From an uncultured Gammaproteobacteria bacterium (GTDB lineage Bacteria > Pseudomonadota > Gammaproteobacteria > Arenicellales > JAANXG01): 64,000 bases of DNA. The notes below the pieces were generated by a model, which saw nothing but the letters and a program-made list of their open reading frames with translations, made no database searches and was not told where the DNA came from. Both the position numbers and the translations under genes were made by a program. The stretch spans positions 1 through 64,000 of the forward strand of contig CAMYKK010000007.1 of NCBI GenBank assembly GCA_947258975.1, written 5' to 3'. Shown in pieces: positions 28,148-36,759 of this stretch. The number at the start of each line of letters is the position of its first letter. Positions within the stretch are counted from its first letter, which is position 1.

Positions 28148-29486
28148 GGAACAAAGCGGCTAGGCCCAAGACAGACAAGAAGCCCACAACGTCGGTGATA
28201 GTAGTGAGTGCGACACCACCGGCGAGTGCCGGATCCACCCCGAGGCGCTGCAAAACAAATGGCAATATGACACCAGCTAAGGCTGACATCACAATGTTTA
28301 TTATCATTGCCAGAGCGATAATGAGGCCCAGCGCGTAGTCGTGGTACCAAACCGTGGCCACGACGGCGACCGCAAACGCCCATATTACTCCGTTAAGCCC
28401 GCCGACCAGGAATTCTTTTTTTAGTACCTGCAGGGCATTCGCGTGGGTTATGGTGCCAACGCTCAAACCACGAATCACCACGGTGAGCGTTTGCGTGCCT
28501 GCATTGCCGCCCATGCTGGCGACGATTGGCATGAGTACGGCTAAGGCTACGAGTTTTTCGATGGTCTGTTCAAATTGTCCGATCACCCACGAGGCAATGA
28601 TGGCGGTGATCATGTTAACCCCCAACCAGACCGCACGATTTTTTGTGCTGCGCGCGACCGGGGCGAAAATGTCCTCTTCCTGGCTCAAGCCCGCACGGGC
28701 CATAACCGAATGATCCGCGTCTTCGCGGATCACGTCGACAACATCATCCACCGTAATACGGCCGATCAATTGTTCATGCTCATCCACCACTGGTGCGGAA
28801 ATCAGGTTATATTTCTCAAACGCTTGCGCCACATCTTCACGCGGATCCATTGCATTCAGTGTGATTGGTTTGCGATCGCAGTGGATACCCACACGATCAG
28901 AGGCCGGCGCTGTGAGCAGGGTGGATACGGGCAGCACACCCTTTAAGTGGTTCTCGCGATCAACGACAAATAGCTTGTCAGTGAATTCCGGAACTTGGCC
29001 GCGTAACCGCAAATAGCGAATTACTACACGCAATGAAATGTTTTCTCGGATCATGATGGCATCGACATTCATCAGCCCGCCCGCGGTGTCCTCGGGATAT
29101 GACAATACCTCTCCCAAACTCGCGCGCGCGTCCTTGTCGACTTTGAACAGTACGTCGGCTAAGACATCATCGGGCAGGTCAGGAATGAGATCGGCGATCT
29201 CGTCGATGTCCAAGTAGTGAACCGCGGTAACCAGCGTTTCTTTGTCCATGTCGGCGAGGAGATCCTCGCGAACGCCATCGGGAACTTCTACCAGCACTTC
29301 CCCCTTGGCCACTGGGGACACCTCTGACCATACCGCAGGTCGTTGCTCCGGCGTCAGGCTTTCCAGCAACCTAGCGATGTCGGCCGAATGCAAATCACTG
29401 AGCAACCCGCGGATTCGCTCCGCGTCTTGTGATTCCACGGCGGCGATCAATAGGTCTAAGTTGTTTGTTTGGTCGGGCTTGGACAT
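28140..29486 (-). CDS. mgtE: Magnesium transporter MgtE
   Basis: A 448-residue Mg2+ channel. The N-terminal superhelical domain has LLSDLHSADIARLLESL and DLPDDVLADVLF. Two CBS domains follow (about residues 120-245) with YPEDTAGGLMN and VDDVVDVIREDAD. The C-terminal membrane domain has about five spans and contains MPIVASMGGNAGTQTLTVV, the signature of the pore region. I start at MSKPDQTNN (ATG ending at 29486). A longer frame to 29534 adds an atypical leader. The gene is convergent with lnt. A structured stretch upstream (29577-29615) may be a control leader. The nearby corC gene belongs to another operon but also concerns Mg2+. Confidence 0.94.
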   Translation of the reverse strand: MSKPDQTNNLDLLIAAVESQDAERIRGLLSDLHSADIARLLESLTPEQRPAVWSEVSPVAKGEVLVEVPDGVREDLLADMDKETLVTAVHYLDIDEIADLIPDLPDDVLADVLFKVDKDARASLGEVLSYPEDTAGGLMNVDAIMIRENISLRVVIRYLRLRGQVPEFTDKLFVVDRENHLKGVLPVSTLLTAPASDRVGIHCDRKPITLNAMDPREDVAQAFEKYNLISAPVVDEHEQLIGRITVDDVVDVIREDADHSVMARAGLSQEEDIFAPVARSTKNRAVWLGVNMITAIIASWVIGQFEQTIEKLVALAVLMPIVASMGGNAGTQTLTVVIRGLSVGTITHANALQVLKKEFLVGGLNGVIWAFAVAVVATVWYHDYALGLIIALAMIINIVMSALAGVILPFVLQRLGVDPALAGGVALTTITDVVGFLSVLGLAALFLI

Positions 29487-29576
29487 GAAGTGATAGGATG
29501 AATATCGTGCGCTTCGCTTGCTGCAACTTAACATAAAATCTGCATAAGCCGAACCATGGACAGGTTGCCAGCGCGG

Positions 29577-29615
29577 TTCTTTATTCCGTAAACGGTACTA
29601 CGGCAAAGTAAAGAA
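29577..29615 (-). promoter_or_regulatory. Imperfect hairpin in the leader upstream of mgtE
   Basis: TTCTTTA (29577-29583) pairs with TAAAGAA (29609-29615), and inside them CCGTA (29586-29590) pairs with TACGG (29599-29603) around an eight-base loop. The structure lies about 90-130 bases before the mgtE start in its transcribed direction. The 286-base ptsI-mgtE spacer has other short inverted repeats, such as CTCAT-AG-ATGAG. I do not see the conserved M-box core, so a Mg2+-responsive leader is only a possibility. Confidence 0.4.
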
Positions 29616-29772
29616 CGGATCGAAAATATGCGGCTCAGCACCGCTCCTATTCATGGTGCGCAGCGGAGATATCCGTATTGTCTCATCTATGAGATGGCGG
29701 CGTTGCCTCTCCAGATTGCCGGTTAAGCGTAGCGGGGGGGGCGACTTGGTGCAGTCTACGGGTGCAGATTTC

Positions 29773-31500
29773 TTAGCTAAGCTTTTCAACCAACATACGC
29801 AGATCGTTGGGGTCTGAGCACGCGAGTATCTCGCCAATGGAGTCAGAGAGGGCGGACAGATCAGTCTCTCGTATTACCTTCTTGGTCTCCAACAACGAGT
29901 TGGGTTCCATACTGAAGTTGCGGAGACCCAGGCCGAGTAGAAGCCTTGTGTATCTGGTTTCACCCGCCATCTCACCGCACATGGCCACCGGGACATCGGC
30001 CGTCTTGCCGGCATCAATGGTCATTTTTATCAGTCGAAGTACCGATGGGTGTAACGGATCGTAGAGATAGTTTACTGAGTCATCTACACGATCTATCGCC
30101 AGTGTGTATTGAATCAAGTCATTCGTCCCGATAGATAGAAAATCGAGCTGCGACGCAAATAAATCCGCTGCGATTGCCGCGGCGGGAACCTCAATCATGC
30201 CGCCGACGGGGATGTGTTCGTAATAGGCATGGCCCTGCCTCCGCAGTTCTTGCTTGACCTCGTCGATCAAATCGAGCACCTGCCCCAGCTCATCCAGACT
30301 CGATATCATCGGAATCATCATTTCGACCTCGCCGAAAGCAGATGCGCGCAATATGGCTCGCAGCTGCGGCTTGAACAGGCCCGGTTCGTTAAGGCATAAT
30401 CTTACCGCGCGCAAACCCAAGGCTGGATTCGTGGTGACGTCGCGATTAGGGCGGCCGCCGTCCACTTGTTTATCGGCGCCTAAATCCAAAGTGCGAATGG
30501 TGACGGGTCTCTTGAGCGCCGTGACTATCCGCTTGTAAGCGCTGAATTGCTCCGCCTCTGTTGGCGGTTCCTGACGGTTCATGAACAGATACTCGGTTCG
30601 ATATAGGCCGACCCCATCGGCATGCGCCCTCTGCGTTGCTTCAATATCCTCCGGCAACTCGATATTAGCCATCAATTGAATCTGTTGTCCGTCTCGGGTT
30701 ACAGCGTCGCTGGAGCGCAATTTATCCAGCTCTCGTTGTCCGTGAAGTATCCTGCCGTATCGATCATGGTAGGCATTGAGCACGTCTTGGTCCGGTGAGA
30801 GTATTACTGTGCCTCGTTTGCCATCCACTATGAGCATTTCTCCATGACGTATGTAACGAGTGGCGCCGTGCAGGCCGACAATAGCGGGTATCTTCAAGCT
30901 GCGTGCCAATATCGCAGTGTGTGAAATCGGCCCACCCAGGTCGGTTACGAATGCACTCATCTTATTGTGCTTCAACAGCATGGTATCGGCGGGAGCCAGA
31001 TCGGTGGTGACAACAATTTTTCCTGCCAGCCCCTCCTCGAGGGTATCGATGTTTTCTTGGTGCACGTTAAGCAGGTTTTGTTGTATGCGATTGACCACTT
31101 GGTTGATGTCGGTTTTCTTGTCTCTAAGGTATGGATCTTCCATTTCCTCAAAGACGCGAACTAAAGATTGTGCATGTCTTTGTAACGCGGACTCTGCATT
31201 GACATGCTCGTCACGAATTGTTTTCAGAGGTTCTGAGGCAATCAACGGATCATCCATCATTAGCAGATGAGCTTCGATGAACATGTTGCTTTCTGACGGC
31301 GCGTTGCTGGGGATATGGTCTCTTACTTTGCTGAGTTGAGAGTGCGCAGCCCGTATTGCGTTCTTGAATCGAGTGACTTCCGATTCGATTTCATCGTCCG
31401 GAACCATGTAGTCTGGAATATCCATGGCAGGTCCTTTGAGTACGAACGCAGTACCAATGGTAATTCCCTTCCCGATACCGGCTCCATGCAGGGTCAGCAT
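29773..31500 (-). CDS. ptsI: PTS enzyme I (phosphoenolpyruvate-protein phosphotransferase)
   Basis: A 575-residue enzyme I that takes phosphate from PEP and passes it to HPr. The N-terminal HPr-binding and phosphohistidine domain contains GGPISHTAILARS (about residues 185-197), with the active histidine. The PEP-binding barrel contains VGLYRTEYLFMNRQEPPTE, ADKQVDGGRP and GTNDLIQYTLAIDR, plus CGEMAG near residue 500. It lacks the GAF domain of E. coli PtsP (EI-Ntr), so by domain makeup it is PtsI-like even though its neighbours are nitrogen-PTS genes and no sugar permease is seen. It begins immediately after the HPr stop codon and is surely cotranscribed with it. Confidence 0.94.
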   Translation of the reverse strand: MLTLHGAGIGKGITIGTAFVLKGPAMDIPDYMVPDDEIESEVTRFKNAIRAAHSQLSKVRDHIPSNAPSESNMFIEAHLLMMDDPLIASEPLKTIRDEHVNAESALQRHAQSLVRVFEEMEDPYLRDKKTDINQVVNRIQQNLLNVHQENIDTLEEGLAGKIVVTTDLAPADTMLLKHNKMSAFVTDLGGPISHTAILARSLKIPAIVGLHGATRYIRHGEMLIVDGKRGTVILSPDQDVLNAYHDRYGRILHGQRELDKLRSSDAVTRDGQQIQLMANIELPEDIEATQRAHADGVGLYRTEYLFMNRQEPPTEAEQFSAYKRIVTALKRPVTIRTLDLGADKQVDGGRPNRDVTTNPALGLRAVRLCLNEPGLFKPQLRAILRASAFGEVEMMIPMISSLDELGQVLDLIDEVKQELRRQGHAYYEHIPVGGMIEVPAAAIAADLFASQLDFLSIGTNDLIQYTLAIDRVDDSVNYLYDPLHPSVLRLIKMTIDAGKTADVPVAMCGEMAGETRYTRLLLGLGLRNFSMEPNSLLETKKVIRETDLSALSDSIGEILACSDPNDLRMLVEKLS

Positions 31501-31770
31501 CTATTCTTCTTCCTCAAAACGATTGTTAACGAGATCAACCAGCACGTTCATCAATTCCTGCTCATCTTTTCCCTCTATCTCCAGATCAATCATTGTTCCC
31601 TGCGGGGCGGCGAGCATCATTATGCTCATGATACTTTTTCCGTCTGCCCGCCGTTCGTTACATATTAGACAAACGTTGCTCTCATAGCGCGAAGCTGTGT
31701 TGACGAACTTAGCCGCAGCGCGAGCATGCAATCCAAGTTTGTTGATGACGGCGATGGTCTGTTTAATCAT
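31501..31770 (-). CDS. ptsH: HPr-family phosphocarrier protein
   Basis: An 89-residue HPr starting MIKQTIAVINKLGLHARAAA, with the phosphorylatable histidine in LGLHARAA (residue 15). A serine at about residue 46 (GKSIMSIMML) is in the place of the regulatory serine of HPr, but no HPr kinase gene is seen. ATG 31770 gives the normal family length. In-frame starts further upstream (31779, 31785, 31788) would add up to six residues. The stop abuts the ptsI start. It lies between rapZ and ptsI, so it probably carries phosphate from EI to EIIA-Ntr, and could equally be called npr. Confidence 0.92.
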   Translation of the reverse strand: MIKQTIAVINKLGLHARAAAKFVNTASRYESNVCLICNERRADGKSIMSIMMLAAPQGTMIDLEIEGKDEQELMNVLVDLVNNRFEEEE

Positions 31771-31820
31771 GAAATTCACGAGCATCAATACAGAGCATCA
31801 TGATGATGATTACCGAATCT

Positions 31821-32675
31821 TTACGCAAGCTCGCGGTGTCGTACCTGCACATTCAGTGGTTGAGCGCCAAAATAATCGGCCAGCTTTTGCGCCACATATA
31901 CTGATCGGTGCTGGCCGCCGGTGCATCCAACGGCGATGGTTATATAGCTGCGATTCTCTGTCCTGAAATGAGGTAGCCACTTCTCGACGAAATTACGCAC
32001 GTCGTCAATCATTCGTGGCACTTCGTTATGCCCTTCCAAAAAGTCGATCACCTCGGTGTCGAGACCCGATAATGAACGAAGTTCGTTGTCCCAGAAAGGA
32101 TTCGGGAGACAGCGGACATCAAACACAAAATCCGCATCTAAGGGTGTTCCGTGTTTGTATCCGAACGACTCGAAAAGTACGGTCGGAGCTGAGCTGAGCT
32201 CGCCGCCGGCAAAGTCTCGAACCAGACTGCGCAGCTCTTGGGGCGTTGTATTGCTGGTATCGATGCGCCTGGTGGCCGTCGCGGAAAGTGGAGAGAGCAG
32301 CTCCTTCTCACGTCGGATTCCTTCCACCAGTGGTGTGTCTGGCCCGGTCAGCGGATGTTTTCGCCGTGTCTCGCTGTATCGATTGATTAATACGGATTCC
32401 TCGGCCTCGAGAAAAATCACCTTGTAGTCCATCCCCAGTGTGCCCAGTTCCCGTAAATTCTGCGGCACCGACTCGAGAAAACCGCGGTTTCGGGAATCTA
32501 TGCTTACTGCGCAACTGTCCCATCCGTATTCAGATTGTGCTAAAACTTGCTGAGCGAAATGAGGCATTAAAACACCGGGCAGGTTATCGATACAGTAATA
32601 ACCCATGTCTTCCAACGCCTGGAGAGCGATGGACTTACCCGACCCGGACAGGCCACTGACGATAATAAACTTCAC
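31821..32675 (-). CDS. rapZ: RNase adapter / nucleotide-binding protein RapZ
   Basis: A 284-residue P-loop protein. Walker A is VSGLSGSGKSIAL (about residues 6-18), followed by DMGYYCIDNLP. The C-terminal half has DVRCLPNPFW and ITIAVGCTGGQHRSVYVAQ, the conserved ligand-binding part. In E. coli RapZ directs RNase E to the small RNA GlmZ and so controls glucosamine-6-phosphate synthase. Whether that circuit exists here cannot be seen. The position between ptsN and HPr is the standard gammaproteobacterial arrangement. A 125-base spacer separates it from ptsN. Confidence 0.94.
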   Translation of the reverse strand: MKFIIVSGLSGSGKSIALQALEDMGYYCIDNLPGVLMPHFAQQVLAQSEYGWDSCAVSIDSRNRGFLESVPQNLRELGTLGMDYKVIFLEAEESVLINRYSETRRKHPLTGPDTPLVEGIRREKELLSPLSATATRRIDTSNTTPQELRSLVRDFAGGELSSAPTVLFESFGYKHGTPLDADFVFDVRCLPNPFWDNELRSLSGLDTEVIDFLEGHNEVPRMIDDVRNFVEKWLPHFRTENRSYITIAVGCTGGQHRSVYVAQKLADYFGAQPLNVQVRHRELA

Positions 32676-32800
32676 TTCGCGAACTGAGAAAGATACTAAA
32701 TATTTAATTCAGGCAACACTATGTGACGATACGGTGGCTGGGTCGCCGCCGCAACGCAGACCATCGGATATTTCGAAAACGACTTGACAGTGTCCGGTGG

Positions 32801-33313
32801 TCAGAACTGCCAGTCCGTAAGTATGCGGTATGCTTCCGTGGCTGATCGAGTTGTCTTTAGTTTCTTTCTTAGTGTGGCTTCGTTAAAGAGTTTTGCCAGA
32901 TGTGCCAGGATGCGTAGATGTTCCTCGTTTGCTTCTACCGGCACCAATAGCGCGAATACCAAGTTAACCGGTTGTTTGTCTACCGCATCATAGTCCAGGG
33001 GCGAGTCCAATACCGCGAATGCCCCGATCACTTGATCCAGAGAGTTGACTCGACCATGCGGTAGAGCGACGCCTTTGCCGATTCCTGTGCTGCCCAGGCG
33101 CTCACGTTCGGTTAGAATTTGAAAAAGGGTTTTTTTATCCAGGCCTGCGTTCCCCTTTGTCAGCAACGAAGCGACACTTTCAAGCAATCTCTTCTTGCTC
33201 GACACCTGCCAATGCACTTCAACCCGTTCGGGTGTCAGAAAGGAGTTGATGTCTATATCGTTCAATTTGGCGTCTGCATACCGGTTGACAACTTGTGTTA
33301 AAGGTAAGCTCAT
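32801..33313 (-). CDS. ptsN: PTS IIA-like nitrogen-regulatory protein (EIIA-Ntr)
   Basis: A 170-residue EIIA of the fructose/mannitol type. The phosphorylated histidine lies in GIGKGVALPHGRVNSL (about residues 77-92), preceded by TERERLGSTG. The protein is about 15 residues longer at its N-terminus than E. coli PtsN, but no later Met fits before DINSFLTPERV. It is the output of the nitrogen PTS, which in other bacteria affects potassium uptake and stress responses. The start codon overlaps the hpf stop (ATGA), so the two are coupled. Confidence 0.93.
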   Translation of the reverse strand: MSLPLTQVVNRYADAKLNDIDINSFLTPERVEVHWQVSSKKRLLESVASLLTKGNAGLDKKTLFQILTERERLGSTGIGKGVALPHGRVNSLDQVIGAFAVLDSPLDYDAVDKQPVNLVFALLVPVEANEEHLRILAHLAKLFNEATLRKKLKTTRSATEAYRILTDWQF

Positions 33314-33636
33314 TTTAAGGTCTGATCTCTGAGAGCGCCACCGTTACGGTAATGACGTGTAGACTTTTCCTTGTGTTTTTTTACCTGCCGGTCAAGTTTG
33401 CTGGTTAATGCATCAATCGCGGCATACATGTCGTCGGCTTCGGCGTTGGCATGTAATGTCGCACCTTTGGCTTGTATGGTTGCCTCGGCAAGATGGCGTG
33501 TTTTTTCGACGTGAAGAACTACATTGGTAGTTGTGACGTGATCAAAATGCCGTTCAATACGTTCTAATTTATTAGTCACATATTTTCGAAGTGGTGACGT
33601 TATATTCATCTGATGGCCGCTAACCGTTATGTGCAT
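33310..33636 (-). CDS. hpf: Ribosome hibernation promoting factor, short form
   Basis: A 108-residue short-type HPF/YfiA protein that binds the 30S decoding region and promotes hibernation. It starts MHITVSGHQMNITSPLRKYV and shows KLERIERHFDHV and ADDMYAAIDALTSKLDRQV. It lacks the dimerisation extension of long HPF. A GGAGGG site precedes two adjacent ATG codons (33639 and 33636), and spacing favours 33636. The gene lies directly after rpoN and overlaps ptsN, as in E. coli. Confidence 0.93.
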   Translation of the reverse strand: MHITVSGHQMNITSPLRKYVTNKLERIERHFDHVTTTNVVLHVEKTRHLAEATIQAKGATLHANAEADDMYAAIDALTSKLDRQVKKHKEKSTRHYRNGGALRDQTLK

Positions 33637-33715
33637 CATTACCCTCCATTAAATTTGTGTGAAGGAAGAGTTGCGGGCTTGTCTCTTTGTTAACTATGAC
33701 TCTCGCAAATATCAA

Positions 33716-35230
33716 TTACGATAGCGCTTTACGCTGATTAGAAGGGGGTATATTCATGTGTTCTCGATACTTCGCCACGGTGCGTCGAGCGACGCGGATA
33801 CCCTGTTTGTCGAGTAATAGAGCAATTTTGCTATCGCTGATGGGTTTGGTCGGCGGTTCCGTCTCAACAAGTTTCTTGATCAACGATCGGATCGCTGTAG
33901 ACGAGCAAGTTCCGCCATCTGCGGTGTTGACGTGACTGGAAAAGAAAAACTTCAACTCAAGAACACCTCGCGGGCTCAATAGATACTTTTGGGTTGTTGC
34001 CCGGGAGATGGTTGATTCATGCATTTCAAGTGTTTCGGCAACATCGGAGAGCACCATTGGTTTCATCGCTTCTTCACCATGCTCAAAGAAGTCGCTTTGC
34101 CGTTCGACGATGACGCGGGCCACTTTGAGTAAAGTCTCGTTACGATTCCGCAGACTTTTGATAAACCACCGCGCTTCCTGCAGGTGATCCTGTATGTACT
34201 TGTTGTCGGTGCTGTTGTCACCTCTACGGATCATTGATTTATATGTTTTATTTATGCCCAGGGGCTGGAGAGCATCGCCGTTGAGTTCAGCATGCCATAC
34301 GTTCTTTATTTTTTTAACAATTATGTCTGGAGTGACGTATTTGGTTTGCTGTGGTTGAATTACGCTCCCAGGTCGAGGATTTAGGCTCCGCACCAGCTGT
34401 ATAGCCAGTTGCAGCTGGTCGGTATCGGTCTTGAGTAACCGTTTTAATTGCGAATAATCACGATTGCCCAGCAATCTAAGGTGGTCCGACACCAGCATTT
34501 TCGCGATGTCGGCGATATTGGAGTGATTTTCTAATTGGCGCAATTGTTGAAGAAGGCATTCTCTTAGATCGCGCGCGCACACACCGGGCGGATCAAAATT
34601 TTGAATTTGATGAAGTGTGGCTAGTATTTCCTCAGCATCCACTTCCACTTCATCCTCGAGCATTTTTTTGATCTCTTCATCGGATGAGGTGAGATACCCG
34701 TCGTCATCAACCGAGTCTATGATCACCTGGGCGATCTTGCGATCAGTTTCCGAAAATGGCGTCATGTGCATTTGCCAAAGCAAATGATCGCGCAATGTTG
34801 TTGGCGCACTGTTTCGGGCATCGATCTCAAAGCCTGTCTCTTCATCATTGTACTTGATTGGAGCGTAAGGTAAATCAAATTCCTCCCACTCCACATCGGT
34901 CATGCTGTCGGATGCGATAGCATCGTCCGATTCGGATGCGATAGCATCGTCCGATATTTGAATATCCGTTTCCGGAAGTGAGTCGGGCTCTGACTCTGCA
35001 GTTTCGGTGTTCGATTCTGCTGGGGGCGATGGCTCGGCGCCCATATCATTATGCGTATCGTTATCATTGACACCGTCGTCTTGTTCTTCCAGGAGCGGGT
35101 TCTCGTCCAGTGCCTGTTGGATCTCCTCTTGAAGTTCGACGGCAGAAAGCTGCAACAAGCGAATGGCTTGTTGTAATTGCGGCGTCATTGTTAGACGCTG
35201 CCCAAATTTAAGCTCTAGGGATTGTTTCAT
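33716..35230 (-). CDS. rpoN: RNA polymerase sigma-54 factor
   Basis: A 504-residue sigma-54. Region I starts MKQSLELKFGQRLTMTPQLQQ, the activator-interacting glutamine-rich part. An acidic linker (about residues 45-125) follows, then the core-binding domain with DPPGVCARDLRECL and RPGSVI. The DNA-binding region has a helix-turn-helix near MHESTISRATTQKY and the RpoN box VARRTVAKYREHMNIP near the end. The linker carries an exact eight-codon duplication (see 34908-34955). It is preceded by a 215-base spacer after lptB that holds a strong AT-rich hairpin. No sigma-54-type promoter was recognised in the window. Confidence 0.95.
   Translation of the reverse strand: MKQSLELKFGQRLTMTPQLQQAIRLLQLSAVELQEEIQQALDENPLLEEQDDGVNDNDTHNDMGAEPSPPAESNTETAESEPDSLPETDIQISDDAIASESDDAIASDSMTDVEWEEFDLPYAPIKYNDEETGFEIDARNSAPTTLRDHLLWQMHMTPFSETDRKIAQVIIDSVDDDGYLTSSDEEIKKMLEDEVEVDAEEILATLHQIQNFDPPGVCARDLRECLLQQLRQLENHSNIADIAKMLVSDHLRLLGNRDYSQLKRLLKTDTDQLQLAIQLVRSLNPRPGSVIQPQQTKYVTPDIIVKKIKNVWHAELNGDALQPLGINKTYKSMIRRGDNSTDNKYIQDHLQEARWFIKSLRNRNETLLKVARVIVERQSDFFEHGEEAMKPMVLSDVAETLEMHESTISRATTQKYLLSPRGVLELKFFFSSHVNTADGGTCSSTAIRSLIKKLVETEPPTKPISDSKIALLLDKQGIRVARRTVAKYREHMNIPPSNQRKALS
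34908..34955 (-). repeat. Perfect 24-base tandem duplication inside rpoN
   Basis: The 24-base unit at 34908-34931 is repeated exactly at 34932-34955. In frame it gives SDDAIASE followed by SDDAIASD in the acidic linker of sigma-54. Each unit contains the inverted repeat GATGC-gata-GCATC. The exact identity points to a recent slippage or duplication in a length-tolerant region. Confidence 0.9.
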
Positions 35231-35358
35231 GGGCTACGCGGCGGCAGCTAACTCTCGTGTTCTATAACGCTACGCTCGAACAAGATCACTACATTGCGTA
35301 TTAACTTGGCCAAAGAGAACCGAATCCGGCACCAACCTCATTAACCCTCAAAGGAGGA

Positions 35359-35392
35359 TAAAATGTATTAACAACTTGTTTGTTACATTTTA
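35359..35392 (-). promoter_or_regulatory. AT-rich hairpin between lptB and rpoN
   Basis: TAAAATGTA (35359-35367) pairs perfectly with TACATTTTA (35384-35392), and ACAA (35371-35374) with TTGT (35380-35383), with a three-base bulge and a five-base loop. It sits 129 bases upstream of the rpoN start. There is no T-run on the rpoN-sense side, so it is not a standard terminator. It may be an operator, attenuator or processing site between the lpt-kds genes and rpoN. Confidence 0.45.
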
Positions 35393-35445
35393 GCTTATTT
35401 TCAATTGTTCTGCTCAGCAACATCAGTTTCGCCGAATACCATGTT

Positions 35446-36171
35446 TTATAGTCTAAAATTCGATCCGAGATAAACGTCTCTAACTTCCTGATGCGCTAGG
35501 ATTTCGTCGGCTGTTCCTGATGTTAGGACTTTTCCTTCACTCAGTATGTACGCGCGATCACAGATCCCCAAAGTCTCCCTGACATTATGATCGGTAATTA
35601 AGACGCCAATGCCGCTGTCACGTAAATAAGCGATAATTTGCTGAATGTCTCCAACTGATATCGGGTCGATTCCGGCGAAAGGCTCATCGAGCAATATAAA
35701 ATAAGGCTGCACCGCCAAAGCCCGTGCGATCTCCACGCGGCGGCGTTCACCCCCCGAGAGACTAATGCCTATGCTTTTCCGCTTGTGTGTAATTCCGAAT
35801 TCTTCTAGCAGCACTTCTACGCGATGGCGAAGTTCTTGTTTGTCAAGTCCTGGTTGTACCTCCAGTACTGCTGAAATGTTGTCTTCCACGCTCAGCTTGC
35901 GAAATACTGATGGTTCCTGAGGGAGATAACCGATACCCAAACGTGCCCGTTCGTGCATGGGCAGGTCGCTGATATTCTCATCGTCAAGCCATATTTCACC
36001 GCTACCGCGGCGTATAAGGCCGACAATCATATAAAAACACGTGGTCTTGCCCGCCCCGTTCGGCCCCAATAAGCCAACGACTTCACCACTTTGAACATCC
36101 AAGTTTACGTGGTTAACAACCCGTAATCCCTTGTATTCCTTGCAAAGTTCCCGGGTGGCCAGGGTGCTCAT
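35446..36171 (-). CDS. lptB: LPS export ABC transporter ATP-binding protein LptB
   Basis: A 241-residue ABC ATPase that powers extraction of LPS from the inner membrane with LptF, LptG and LptC. Walker A is [17 protein letters not shown] (about residues 34-50), the signature is [16 protein letters not shown] (about 138-153) and Walker B is [15 protein letters not shown] (about 156-170). The Q-loop region reads [12 protein letters not shown]. It lies after lptA in the conserved kdsD-kdsC-lptC-lptA-lptB order. The lptFG genes are not in the window. Confidence 0.96.
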   Translation of the reverse strand: MSTLATRELCKEYKGLRVVNHVNLDVQSGEVVGLLGPNGAGKTTCFYMIVGLIRRGSGEIWLDDENISDLPMHERARLGIGYLPQEPSVFRKLSVEDNISAVLEVQPGLDKQELRHRVEVLLEEFGITHKRKSIGISLSGGERRRVEIARALAVQPYFILLDEPFAGIDPISVGDIQQIIAYLRDSGIGVLITDHNVRETLGICDRAYILSEGKVLTSGTADEILAHQEVRDVYLGSNFRL

Positions 36172-36186
36172 GTTCGCTTGGCGACG

Positions 36187-36729
36187 TTAATTGTTGCTGC
36201 GCTTTGGCGTAATCACAATGCGTGATCGGCCTGATGGTTTTTTGTCTTTTCCTTTTTCAGTTTTCTTGGCACGTGTCGTAGATGCCGCTCCTTTCACATT
36301 GAGTTTGTCTTTGGCCATATCATAAATGATGATCTCGCCATGCGCGGTGTCCGAACCTTGTTTTAGGCTGGCCTTTGTGTAGAGCGTGAGCGTATTTTTT
36401 ACTTCATTGAGAAGTATTTTTTTTCCTTTGCCAATCACATCATCTTTCTTGCCGTCCGGGCGTTGGCGAAATCTCGCGGGATTCCCCCAAGCGGTGGCGT
36501 TTTGCATCTTTCCATCTTTGTAGTTGACAACCAGTTTGTCGGACTTGATCTCAAGCGTGCCCTGCACCACAGACACATTTCCGCGATACGTTCTTACACC
36601 AGTTCGAAAATCAAACTCGACATCGTCTGCTTCGATTACCGCCGGTTTTTCACGGTCGGAACTAAGCGCTATGGCACCGATTGCCCACATTGCGCTGACT
36701 AAAAAAATCAGTAGTTTTGCTGTCTTCAT
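36187..36729 (-). CDS. lptA: LPS transport periplasmic protein LptA
   Basis: A 180-residue periplasmic bridge protein of the OstA/LptA jellyroll fold that carries LPS between LptC and LptD. A signal peptide (about residues 1-21, MKTAKLLIFLVSAMWAIGAI) is followed by IEADDVEFDFRTGVRTYRGN and VVNYKDGKMQNATAWGNPAR. The last 35 residues are strongly basic and probably disordered (KKTEKGKDKKPSGRSR), similar to other LptA tails. The lptB start follows 15 bases after its stop. Confidence 0.93.
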   Translation of the reverse strand: MKTAKLLIFLVSAMWAIGAIALSSDREKPAVIEADDVEFDFRTGVRTYRGNVSVVQGTLEIKSDKLVVNYKDGKMQNATAWGNPARFRQRPDGKKDDVIGKGKKILLNEVKNTLTLYTKASLKQGSDTAHGEIIIYDMAKDKLNVKGAASTTRAKKTEKGKDKKPSGRSRIVITPKRSNN

Positions 36730-36759
36730 AAGTTCGTGACCTACAACAGACGTGGTCTG

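Noticed and set aside
29487-29772. M-box (ykoK) riboswitch before mgtE
   Set aside because: The conserved core sequences were not seen; only generic hairpins are present.
35350-35371. AAAGGAGG plus ATG-TAT-TAA as a real + strand gene start
   Set aside because: The frame stops after two codons and no downstream + strand gene exists there.
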